Part shown: in pieces, positions 11,558-23,716 of the stretch
Layout of the letters: each line of letters opens with the position of its first letter
Position numbering within the stretch: position 1 is the first letter of the stretch
Source: Rutstroemia sp. NJR-2017a BVV2
Taxonomy: Eukaryota > Ascomycota > Leotiomycetes > Helotiales > Rutstroemiaceae
Reading direction: 5' to 3'
Length of the DNA: 64,000 nucleotides
Assembly (NCBI GenBank): GCA_002946415.1
Contig: NJPS01000073.1
Location: 310,001 to 374,000, forward strand
Position numbers and translations under genes: made by a program
The notes under the pieces: model-generated
What the model was told of the DNA's origin: nothing
Databases searched by the model: none
What the model saw: only the letters and a program-made list of their open reading frames with translations

Positions 11558-11741
11558 TATAACGATCTATACGAAAAGTTGCTTAGTAACCTCAGGCCGC
11601 TACGAACTAGAGTTAGCTAGCTAGGTATATGATTCGTATATAATCCCTTTTTTGTATATAAGCTCCTCGAGCTCTTCAGCTCTCTTAGTTCTTCAGTTCT
11701 TAATTCTAAGATATATTCGATTCTTTCGAGATATATTATCA
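11558..11741 (+). repeat. 5' LTR of A-right (184 bp)
   Basis: It begins TATAACGATC where the less mutated inverted copy at 4540 begins TGTGACGATA, so the terminal TG has become TA as RIP predicts. It ends TTATCA. The strong match to A-left continues beyond the LTR through the gag leader. Confidence 0.88.
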
Positions 11742-14700
11742 TATTATTAAGAACTTATCTAACTATACCGGCTATATCTAATAGCCTCTAATAATATCAG
11801 TCTTATTTATCTCTTTACCGAAATATCGATCCAGAACAATAGGAGAAAACCCAATTCCGAGTACGAAGCTCGATATAGGGTATCCTTTATTATTTACAAT
11901 TATTTACAAATCCTCTCTACTATCTCACTATATACCGAATATCTTCTCCTTATCTAGCCGAATAAAGTAGAGTATCTCTCGATCTCTTGCTAAAAGAATC
12001 AAGAGTATATAACTCTGTATCTAATAATTCAGAGACTCCAAAAAAAGAACAATTCGCTTTACTAGTAATATCTCTCTTTGCTAATATCTCTCAAAGATCA
12101 AGAATATTAGGTAAGTTACTAATATATTTTGGTTATAATAAAGCTATCGATCCCTTTATCTCCGAGCCTCTAATTCAAGATAATTAAGAGCTTTTCAGGT
12201 AAATAAGAGAATAGATCGCTAATCTTAAGAGATAGTTTCAAAATATCTAAATATAATAATCTATTAAGCAGAAAGTAATATAAATATACTTATAGCTCTT
12301 ATAAGTATAGTTCGATTATATAACTGTAAATAACCTATAAGTAGTTTATAGCAATCTATAATAGGCTAGTTAGCTACTATAATATTTCTCGATTATAGAA
12401 TCTATAGGATTAAGATCGTAGAATTATCTATCTAAGATTATCAATATAACTAATAAGCTAAGCAATAGTTAATAGTTCAGAATATCTTTATAATAAGTTA
12501 TTATTACTGATTACCTAAAAGTATATACCGAAACTTTAAGTTTACAGAAACTCAAATACCAATATATACTAGACTAATTAGAAGATACTACTTTAGACTA
12601 TATAGAAAGCTTTTATCTCTAGTAGTTACTATATTTTAGTATCGAAGAGATCGTTATATAAGTTATAGATTTCTTAACTAATTCTATAAAGTATAAATAT
12701 ACTAGAGATCAGTTTAGAGTTTTATATATATAAGAAGGAATATTATTCAAAAAGTTCTATAAAGAATTTTATCTCTTTGTATTACTAGTACAAAAGACTA
12801 ATATAAAGAATCTATAAAATAACTTAGTTACCAAAGTTACTCTATTTTATAGATATATATACTTTATAGCTTTTCTGAATAATTGTTTTTTAAATAAGGA
12901 TATTCGATTATACTATTATATCGATATAACTAAAGCTAGTATCAAGATTATTAATATAACCTACTATTTTTATAATAAAGGTATTTTTCGAAAGAGGTAA
13001 AGTATTATTTACTTAAATAACAAGTAAGAACTTATATAGCAAATAAAGTCTATTTCTATTATAACCAATTTGATATATATTTATACAAATACCTTATTGC
13101 TATCCAAAACCCTTTGTCACTTTATATCTAACTATATTATCTATATATAGCCGATAGCTATTAATAAAGATATTAATCTCTTCTATATAAATATAGATCA
13201 GATAAAATTACAAATCCTTTATACTATCAATATAATGGAATATATAGAAGAAAATAACAAAGGAGAAATTTATTCGAATATCCTTAAGAATTAAGATTCT
13301 ATTATATAGGTAGAAGCTATAATTCAGGTTATTTATAAAGAAATAGATTGAGCAAAAGATACTATCTAGTGAAAAACTTCTTTCTAGATAAACTAAGAGA
13401 TATAAGATATTTGGACTTAACAAAATTAATAGAAAGAAAGTATATAATAATATTCTATATTCTAACTAAGAATAAACTCTTTTTTCCAACCAAAGCTCTT
13501 ATTGATTCAAAAGCAAATAGCTTTATATTTATCGATATTACTTTCTTTAAATATCTATTTTCTTTCTTTAAACCTATTTTATATTTATTAAAAACCTCTT
13601 TATAGATTAAGAGCTATAATAGTACTTATAGCTACAAAATCATATATTATACTTTGCTTAATCTTATAGTCGATAACTATATCCAATTATTTACCTCCTT
13701 TTTAATTACCTATTTAGGTTCCTATTCAGTAATTTTAGATTACTACTAACTAGTAGAGAATTATATTCTTATCGATTATATTAAGAGAAAGCTATATTAA
13801 CTTAAAGATATCCTCCAAACTACTACTTATATATATAATATCTCTATATAACTCCGAAGAGATCAAGTCTATATAGTTAATTATTATTATCAAACTGATA
13901 TAGAATATAAAGATCGATAATTTGATAACTACTAGAAGAAGTAACTAACTAGTTTAGACCTCTTATTACTAGATAACTCAAACTTATAGTTAGTAATACT
14001 ACTAATACAATTTGTTTTATCTAATAGGTTAAACTTTATTCTAAGCTCGAGTATACTAGTTTATAAAATTATAATTTTGAAGAAGACTTCTAAAGATGAA
14101 ATAACAAACTTAGTTATATAGATCAATAAACTAGATATTATCTATATTATTAATAGATTATTATAGTAAAGTATATAAACCAAGAAGATCAAGACTATAA
14201 AGAAGGAACTAAAGAGAAAAGATAATCTATCTCTATCTACTTTTAAAAGAATACTTAAATCTCTTTAATAATCTCAAATAGAATATAAATTCGTAATTAT
14301 AGAGATCAAGTTTATTAGTAATACTATTCTGAATCTGATTTATAAAAAATACTATAACTATAAGTTTTTCTTAGTTATCCTTTAGAAAATCGATTCTCTA
14401 ATCAGCCAATAATATATTCAGAAAAACCAATATTCTTAAATAGATAATCTTATTATCTAATTACTTAAATCTATAGATCGATATACTATTATATAATCGA
14501 TCTTATCAATAGATACTAAAACCGATCTACCGATCTTAGATAAGTATATAGATTATATTTATATATTCTCTAAGAGAGAATCTAATTTGTTATCTCTATA
14601 TCGATAATATAATTATAAGATCGAGCTTGAGAATAATGATATAAATATATTGAAATATAATCTACTTTATAAGATATCAGTTAAAGAACTCGAAATAGTA

Positions 14701-16253
14701 AAGAAGTATCTAATCGATAATTTATCTAAAAACTTTATTGAGTTTAGTTAAATACTTTTCGCTACTTCTATCTTATTTGTGAAGAAGCTTAATAATAGTT
14801 TATATTTTTATATCGATTTTCGTATTTTTAATATTCTTATTTACAAAGATTACTATTTCTTATTCTTGATTAACGAAACCTTTGTATAACTAATTAAGAT
14901 TAAAGTATTTACTAAATTCGATATCCGATAAACCTTTTATTATATTTATATAGATCTTACTTTAGAGGAGTATATTATTTTTTAGATATAGTATAGAATC
15001 TATAAATATAAAGTTATATTTTTTAGATTAACTAATAGTCCTATAATCTACTAGTATTATATAAATGATATTCTATTTGATTATTTAGATATATTCTATA
15101 TTATCTATTTAGATAATATTTTTATTTATTCTAAGAATAAGTTTGAATATACCGAATAAATATATTTAGTATTATAATAACTTCAAGATACCGATCTTTA
15201 AGTTGATATTAAGAAGTATAAATTCGATATTAAGTATATTAAGTATCTAGACTTTATAATCTTAATTGATAATATCGAGATTAATCTAGAAAAAGTATCT
15301 ATTATACGATAATAATAATATCTTATTATAGTTAAAAATATTTAATTCTTTTTAGATTTCTATAACTTCTATAGATACTTTATTCGCGACTTTAAAATAA
15401 TTACCAAATCTCTGATCAACTTAACTAAGATTAGAATATATTTCGACTTCGATATAATCTATTAATAAATATTCGATATATTTAAGGAGACTTTGATAAC
15501 TATATCTCTACTATAGTATTATAACTATAACCTTCTCTATATACTCGAGATCGATATATTAGATAATATAGTAATAAATATACTTTTATAGAAATATAGA
15601 AATAACTAGTTATCTATTGTTTTCTATTTCAAGACTATATAAGTTATAAAGCTTAACTATAAAATATATAATAAAGAAATATTTGCAATTATTAAATTAT
15701 TTGTATATTAGTATACTAAGTTTACTAGTATCTTATATCAGATCTAAGTATTTATAGATTACAAAGTATTAGAATACTTTATAATAATCAAGATTTTTAA
15801 TATAAGGTAAGTTCGATAGATTAAACTACTAATAGATTACTACTTCCTAATTATATATCGATTTAGTAAAGAGAACTCTCTAATAGATATATTAATATAT
15901 AAAGTTGATAAATTAGATTCTCAGAATAAAATAAAGAAGAAATATTATAATCAATAATTGTTCAAAGATATATAGATTATTCCTAAGATCCTAGCTTTAT
16001 ATATTCGAATTTATTTCAACCAAATTAATTATAAAGATATTGGTTTGCTTGATTTAAATATTATAATAAACTTTTAGGATCTAATTATATATATTCTATA
16101 AGCAAATTATAATTAGAAGAGTTTATAGCTATTATATCTTCAAGTATTCAAAAGTAATTTAATTTTAGAATTAAGAAATAGATTACTATTCTATTAGAGA
16201 TAACTAATTATACTTAATATAGATAACTTCTATATATTATTTATCCGAGAAGT

Positions 16254-16805
16254 TGTTATAACTTAGGTTATATAGATATCTGAGAACCTTAGACTCAAAG
16301 AATAGCTATCTTTATTTAGTAAAGTAGAACTATTATATAAAGATTATATAATAAAGTGAAGTCTAGATATTTCTACTTCTAGTATAAAGATAGGAAAGGT
16401 ATCTATAATTATCAATATACCTTTAGTAGATATAGTATCTTAAGATAGAAGATATCTATTGGAGAGATAGTATCTAGAGAATTATAAATATTTTTAGTAG
16501 AACCTCAAACAGGAATATAAAAAGAAAGATTGGTTCTTAGTCTCTCTAGAGATAACTTGGTAGAAAGTCTACTAGGTTACTTTATAGAATATAAAGATCT
16601 ATATAATTAGAAAGTTTTCTTTAGTATATAGAGCTTTGTACTTAATAATAATTACTACTTATTTATTTACTATTATAATTACAATCGATTCTCTATATAA
16701 CTGTTTTCAATAATAAACCTATAATAGTATTATTAGTTGTCGCGATCTTTAGTACTCGAGATTCTAATTATTTCTATATAACTCAGAAAACAAGTATTTG
16801 TAATA
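16254..16805 (+). repeat. 5' LTR of element B (552 bp)
   Basis: It starts TGTTATAACT and ends TTTGTAATA, with the terminal CA now TA. It matches 21418-21969 without a net length change and is clearly related to the 550/552-bp LTRs of C1 and C2. Confidence 0.9.
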
Positions 16806-16989
16806 TTTTGAGCACTATTATTACTTTATATACCGAATCGATATAGTTCTACAAAATCTATCTACTACCCAGACTATAGATACTAGAGACCGCGATAGTG
16901 ATATCTTTATAGAAGATAGATTTCTTATAAACTTCAAGTTATAAGAAATCCTTAAAGTTACCAATCTAGATAAGTTCTACAAAGACTAA

Positions 16990-19900
16990 TAAGAACTTGA
17001 GATTGGTTTTATCAAAGTATAATAGGAAACTAGAACTTATCGAGGATTCAGGGAGTTTTAGCAATATAATCTATTAAATAATAAAGAGATTTGGAAGGTT
17101 ATTCACTAATATAATTACAAGGATCAACAAAATATACTATTACAAGAATTAACTCAACTATAATAGATAGTATTATAAATCTTTAGATATAAAGTATCTA
17201 TCAAATATATCGATATTCCTATTAACCGAATCCTCAGGATAAAGATCGGAATAGATCTAAATATGATTTAAGAAAATATAGTTAATATCTAGAAAAGGTT
17301 CTTTGGTTTTATAAAAAGTAGTGAATCTAAGATTGTAAACCGAAACCAGAAAAGAATTAATCAGGAATAACTTATCGAAGATATAAATAAAGAATTAGTT
17401 AGAAAGCTAAAAACTATCTTAGAATCAAGATAGATCCTTTATACTATATATATAAATAAGTATTTACTTTAAGCAATAATAGATTTAGAAACAACAGAAA
17501 ATTTTATAATACTAGAAACTATAGTATTAGCGAAATTGCGAATCCTCAAGAAACTAGTTCTATATAAACTTTATCTTACTAATAAACAATTAATCAAAAA
17601 AGATGGATTAGTTCAATATGAAATATAGGAATTTGAAATATAACTAAGATAGTATTCTAAATAGATAAAAATGGATTTAGTTTTACTAAGAGGATACTAA
17701 CTGATTTTAGGAATACTATAGCTAGAGAACTATAATCTATATATCGATTAGGTTATAAGAACTATATAGTATGATAAATATAAATATAAAAAAGAGTTTA
17801 TATAAAATCTTACAAGACCAATATCCGGTTAAGAACTGAAAGTAATATATTCACTGAGATCGGATACCTTAGCCTAGGATCCCTTACTGAAGAATATACT
17901 AGTATAATATCAGAAATATATCGAGATCTTCAAGAAAAGATTATAGGAAGATACTTTACCAAAGTACCAACTTTGGAATTATAAAATAAATTTGAAAGAA
18001 GGAAAGGAATTACTATTCTTGCTAATTATACTATTATCAGAGAAGAAACTTAAGTTACTTTGTAAATACCTCGACGAAAATCTAACAAAAGGATTTATAA
18101 AAGAATTTTCTTTATCTATAGAAATACTAATCTTCTTTGTATTTAAGAAAGGAGATAAGAAGGGTAAACTAATTATTAATTACCGAAAACTCAATATTAT
18201 TACTATTAAAGATCGATATCTATTACTACTAGCTAGTAAGCTATAAGATCGAATCGAAAAGGCTAAATATTTCACAAAATTGGATTAGTATACAAAATTC
18301 AATCTAATCTGAATTAAAGAAGAAGATAAATAGAAAATAGTATTTTATATATAATATAAATACTACAAATACCAAGTTATACTCTTTGGGTTCACTAATA
18401 TACTAGTAATATATATATATCTGATTAATAACTTATTGAGAAAGTATCTTGATAACTATTATATAGTATACTTAGACGATATCTTGATTTTCACCGAAAC
18501 CCTCGAAGAATATATCAAGATTATATAGGAAATATTTCAGATATTAACTGATATAGATATCCTACTAAAGTTTTCGAAATACGAATTCTATATTACCGAA
18601 ACTAAGTTTCTAGAATATATTATTAATATAATAGAACTCAAGATAAATCCAAATAAAGTGAAAGAAATTCTGAAGTAGAAACAACTTATTACTATAAAAG
18701 AAATATAATTATTCTTAGGATTTGCAAACTTCTATAAACGATTTATTAAAGATTATTTAAAAATTATAGTATCTCTTATAAAGTTAACCAAGAAGGATAT
18801 TAAATACAAATAAAATAGTATAATATAATAGATATTCGAAATCCTCAAACAAATCTTTATATAGATACTAATTCTTATTACTTTCGATCTCGAACAACTA
18901 ATCACTATTGAGATAGATATATCAGATTATATATTAGATATAGTTCTAAACTAGTTAAGTAAGAACAAGAAGTTATAGCTAATAATATATTATTCAAGAA
19001 AGCTTTAGCTAGCTAAGCTGAATTACAAAATTTATAATAAAGAGTTTTTAGTAATTATCGATATTTTCAGAGAATAGAGAATTTACCTTGAAGAATCTAA
19101 ATATATAATCTAAATCTATTTAGATTACAAGAATTTGATATACTTTATAACAACCAAAATTCTAAATAGATAATAGATATAATAAATAGAAATACTAGCT
19201 ATATATAATTTCAGAATACTATATATCAAAGAAAACAAAAATACTAGAATCGATATATTTAGTAGGAAATCTAAATATCTAGAAAATAAGATATATAAAT
19301 TATATACTATATTTCGCTAAAACGGAGATTCGTTAGTATTCAACTTAGTCTAATTAGTTATAATAATATTACTTTATAATGATTACTTGGAGAAACAAGT
19401 ATAAGGATACTATAAAAATAATTCTACTACAAAACAAATACTAGAACAACTAGATAAAGGATTTATAATTAAGGACAAAGTTATATATTTTTATAAGAAG
19501 ATATATATTTCTTCGATCTTGACAAAACAATTTACTTAAGAATAATATAAGTTTCTAGTTTATAAATATCAAAGAATTATCAAGATATTTACAAAGATTA
19601 AGATAAACTTATATTTTCTACAAATAAGAAAGATAGTTGAGGAAGTTATCAAAAACTATAATATCTGTATACAGAATAAAATCTTATAATATATTTTATA
19701 TAGCTAACTCAAAACTCCGAATATATTTACTTAACTATAAAAGTCTATTATATAGAACTTTATAGTTAAACTACTATCTTTTAAGGATTTAATAATAAGA
19801 ATAATATATAACTCTATCCTAGTTATAGTAGATCGATTAACTAAATTTGGATATATAATTCTTTATAAAGAAAGTAGTATAATTGAAGACTTAATCTATA

Positions 19901-20810
19901 TATTCCTATAGATGATAATCAGTATATATAATATACTAGATAAAATTATCTTCGATCAAGATAAGCTCTTTATATCGAAGTTCTAGTAGATATTTATAGT
20001 ATTACTAAGAATCAAAAAGAAGTTCTCAATAGTATTCTATCTATAGATTAATAATCAAATAGAATAATTGAACTAGATTATAGAATAGTATTTATATTGT
20101 TATATAAATTATCGATAAGATAATTAGATAGAACTACTACTATTTATATAATTTATATATAATATCTCAGAAACTATAACAATAAATATATTACCGGTAT
20201 ATACCAATTTTGGCTTCGAACCAAAAATATATAATACCCAACTTCTAGATATAGCAAACTCGGATACCGGAATAATAAAAGTAGAAGATTTAAGGAATCT
20301 ATATAAACAACTTTCATTTGATATCAAGTTCATTATATAACGAATAATACAATACTATAACCAGAAGTATAATATAGAATCAATATTTAAGAAGAGGAAT
20401 AAAGTTTACCTTTTTAAATAAAATATCAATACAAAAAGACTAAATAACAAACTGGATTATAAGAAACTAGGATCTTTCAAAATCAAAAAAGTAATTAGAC
20501 TAATCAATTATTGTTTAGAACTACTAAAAACAATAAATATATACCCGATATTCTATATTTCATTTCTCGAATTAGTATTATCAGAAATACCAAATATATC
20601 TTATACTGAAATTGAACTAGTTAACCCAAATACCGAATACGAAGTTGAAGAGATATTAGATCAAAAGTATATTAGAGAAAAGCTTTATTACTTAATCAAA
20701 TAAAAAGGATATCTATATTTAGAAAATATATAGAAATTAATCAAGAATCTGAACTATCTATAAGATTTAGAGAAATTCTATCTAAGGAATCCTTAGTTTC
20801 CAACTAAATA
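16990..20810 (+). pseudogene. pol relic of element B
   Basis: The frame enters in the gag-protease linker near 16990. The protease relic at about 17471-17570 reads IIDLETTENF. RT covers about 17990-18640; the best open stretch is 17992-18246 (INYRKLN, KDRY), and the YLDD catalytic box at 18469-18480 is intact. RNase H lies at about 18800-19200 and integrase at about 19600-20330. The chromodomain at 20641-20810 starts EVEEILDQKY, with Trp codons changed to stops in the KWKGY and ENTW positions. The minus-strand open frame at 20124-20333 is only a shadow of the integrase. Confidence 0.8.
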
Positions 20811-21417
20811 GCTAGCTCAGAATTACTTATCAGAGAGAACTCAAAGATCGAAGAATCAATCTTAGAAAAACTAGATATTTAAAGAACTTATTTAGTTTAT
20901 TTAATTTATTCCTTTTCTAGTCTCTTTCTTTCTTCTAATTTATTCAACTTATTTAGCGAATTTAGATCTACTTAAATTATTTTCTTTTCGTATTTATTTA
21001 AGAAATATTACTATTACTATAACTAAAGAATTTTGGTTATTATTTCTTTCTTTTCTTGATTTAATTACTCTTATTGGGAATCTATAGAATCTTAATCAGA
21101 TAATTCCGATATCTGATTTCGAGAAACGAAATTACAAATCTTATTCTACCAAAAGTATTTAGTATAATAATAATTCGGAAAACTAATAGCTATCTTAATA
21201 CAATTATCAGAACAACTAGTTTTTTCGCAATAAGAATAAATAACTATTTTCTATTTTAATCTTTCGATATAATTTCCTAACTTAATTTATTTTGTTCTTT
21301 GAATATATAATATAGATATAATGAAAAGAAGGAAAAAGGTAACTATTATATAATCAAGTAGGTATCTTATACTATTATAAAAAGTATTAGGACAATACTA
21401 AATTAGAAAGAGGATAA

Positions 21418-21969
21418 TATTATAATTTAGATTATATAGATACCTAAAGACTTTAGACTTAAAGAATAGTTATCCTTATTTAGTAAAGTAGAATTATTAT
21501 ATAAAGATTATATAATAAAGTGAAGTTTAGATATCTCTATTTTTGGTATAAGAGTAAAAAAGGTATCTATGATTATCAATATACCTTTAGTAGATATAGT
21601 ATCCTAAGATAGAAGATATCTATCAGAGGAATAGTATCTAGAGAATTATAAATATCTTTAGTAGAATCTTAAATAAGAATATAGAAAGAGAAACTAGCTT
21701 TTAGTTTCTCTAAAGATAGTCTAGTAGAAAGTCTACTAAACTACTTTACAGAATACAAAGATTTATATAATTAGAAAGTTTTTCTTAATATATAGAACTT
21801 CGTACTTAATAATAATTACTACTTATTTACTTACTATTACAATTATGATCGATTCTCTATATAACTATTTTCAATAATAAATCTATAATAGTATTATTAG
21901 TTATCGCAATCTTTAGTATTCGAGATCTTGATCACTTCTATATAACTTAGAAGATAAGTATTTATAATA
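21418..21969 (+). repeat. 3' LTR of element B (552 bp)
   Basis: It starts TATTATAATT, the RIP-changed form of the 5' LTR start, and ends TTTATAATA. It is followed at once by the second GAAGT. Confidence 0.9.
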
Positions 21970-23532
21970 GAAGTATATAATATAGTATCGATAACTTATC
22001 TAAATATTAAGAAAATCTTTCTATTACTTTCGGACTAATACTACTAATATAGTATCTTTATAGATATTACTAACTATATATATAATTGTTATATTTATTA
22101 TTATAACTTTATTCTAAGAGATAAGATCTCTAACTTATTATATCCTTTACCTATTCCGATATATATATAGAAATATATTATAATAGATTACTATAACTTT
22201 AATAAAGATAAGTATAGATATAATAATATTTTAGTAATTATCGACCAACTAAGTAAACAAGTTGTTATAATTCTATACTATAAGATAATTACTATATAAG
22301 AATAAACTAAGCTTTATTTTATATATATCTATAGATACTACAAAGCCCTAACTATTATATTTTCTAATCGAGATCTATAATTTATCTCATCTTTCTAGTA
22401 AGAGTTCAACAATATTCTAGATACTAAGATAAAGTTCTTAATTATAGATTATTTATAAACTAATAACCAAACTAAGATTTATAATTAGTATTTATAATAA
22501 AGATTAAAACTTTTTATCAACTACTATCAAGATAACTAGTTCGAGTTCTTATCTATAATAAATTATATATAACTAATATTACTATATATCTCTTTAGGAG
22601 ATCTATTACTTTTCGAAATACTTTATAGATATATTCCTAGAATTTTATAGAACTGGAAAGCTGAATTTCGATCTATTATAAAAAACCTCAATTTATAGAA
22701 AATATATATATATATTTATAGGAATTATAAAATACTGGAATATATCTATAAATCAATCTAAAATACTCAAGTATATATAACAGAATCTATAAACAAATAT
22801 AGGAGATCTATAGACTTCAATATAAATAATTATATCTAGTTGAATATATAGTATTTATCGATTCAATATTTATCGAAGAAGCTAGACTACTTTATAAATA
22901 GATATTTCAAAGTATTTAAGAAAATCAACTATTTCTATTATCTAAAGTTCCCAGATATTATATAGATCTATAATATCTTCCTTAATAAGAAACTATATAA
23001 AATAACTGATAACTCCTTACCTATATAATATAATAATCTTCTATTATCGATTAATATTACTAGTACTAACGAATATATTATAGAGTAGATTCTGATATAT
23101 AAGCTAATATACAAATCACTAATATATTATATCTAATAACAAAACTATAATATCGATCTAATCTAGTATTCAGTTTCCGATCTCAAAACCTTATTATTAC
23201 TTTTATATAATTTCTACTTAATTAATCTTATATTGTCTAGTTTATCTAAACTATTTCCTAAATAGCTATATCTATATCAAGAAGGTGAAGAGAACTATAA
23301 TTACTTTGAAAATAACTATTCTATAATACTGATATAAAAGAAATACTTTCTTTTATTATTTACTTAATAACTAAAATACTTATTTTCAACTCCAAATCTA
23401 TTATATATTATTTATTTAACTTTACTTCTTATACTTATTTAGTTATAAGATATATAAGTTATTAACTAATAGAACTATTAGATATAATTATAAGAAGATA
23501 TAAAGATATATTTTATTCGAAGAAAGGAGTAA

Positions 23533-23716
23533 TATAATAATCTATATAAAAAGTTGCTTAATAACCTTAGACTATTATAAACTAGAATTAGCTAGTTAGA
23601 TATATAATTTATAAATAACCTCTTTTTTATATATAAGTTCTTCGAGTTCTTTAATTCTCTTAGTTCTTTAGTTCTTAATTCTAAAATATATTTAATTCTT
23701 TCAAGATATATTATTA
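23533..23716 (+). repeat. 3' LTR of A-right (184 bp)
   Basis: It aligns base for base in length with 11558-11741 but carries more C-to-T and G-to-A changes; for example the CTTAGTAACCTC of the 5' LTR reads CTTAATAACCTT. It lies just after the polypurine tract. Confidence 0.88.

Larger units (their letters stand above)
16254..21969 (+). mobile_element. Element B: nested chromovirus lacking gag, GAAGT target duplication
   Basis: A 5,716-bp LTR element is inserted in the integrase region of A-right. Both LTRs are exactly 552 bp. GAAGT flanks it on both sides (16249-16253 and 21970-21974), and the interrupted A-right sequence resumes directly after. A purine tract (agaaagaggataa) precedes the 3' LTR. 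Its pol and chromodomain match C1 and C2, but about 1.2 kb between the leader and the gag-protease linker is missing, which removes the capsid region. It is therefore a deletion derivative that would have needed Gag from a complete relative. Confidence 0.9.
11987..23260 (+). pseudogene. gag-pol relic of A-right (split by B)
   Basis: The gag remnant spans about 11990-13250, including a decayed Gln-rich coiled region near 12190. The protease relic at 13480-13560 sits inside a surviving open stretch (13348-13605) and reads ALIDSKANSF. RT lies at about 14690-15350, with its YxDD box at 15106-15117 reading YLDN. RNase H follows to about 15850. Integrase begins near 16000, is cut at 16253 by element B and resumes at 21975. 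A chromodomain-like segment (EYIIEQIL, then a Trp-to-stop change) lies near 23060-23200. Stops replace Gln and Trp throughout. Confidence 0.78.
11558..23716 (+). mobile_element. A-right: full-length Ty3/Gypsy chromovirus, interrupted by element B
   Basis: The element is bounded by 184-bp LTRs at 11558-11741 and 23533-23716. After removing element B and one copy of its target duplication it is 6,438 bp. A purine-rich tract (gaagaaaggagtaa) precedes the 3' LTR. Domain order is gag, protease, RT, RNase H, integrase and a C-terminal chromodomain, which defines chromoviruses. The flanks are CCTTT on the left and TATCT on the right. They do not match, even allowing C-to-T change, so the two ends may not come from one simple insertion. 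All frames are broken by RIP-type stops. Confidence 0.88.

Noticed and set aside
13208..13423. 71-codon minus-strand open frame rich in Phe, Ile and Tyr
   Set aside because: Antisense to the gag-protease linker of A-right. Its hydrophobic composition follows from AT-rich sequence and does not indicate a membrane protein.
20124..20333. 69-codon open frame on the minus strand inside element B
   Set aside because: It is antisense to the integrase region, and the plus-strand reading has recognisable integrase sequence. Loss of stops on the complementary strand is a by-product of AT-rich composition.
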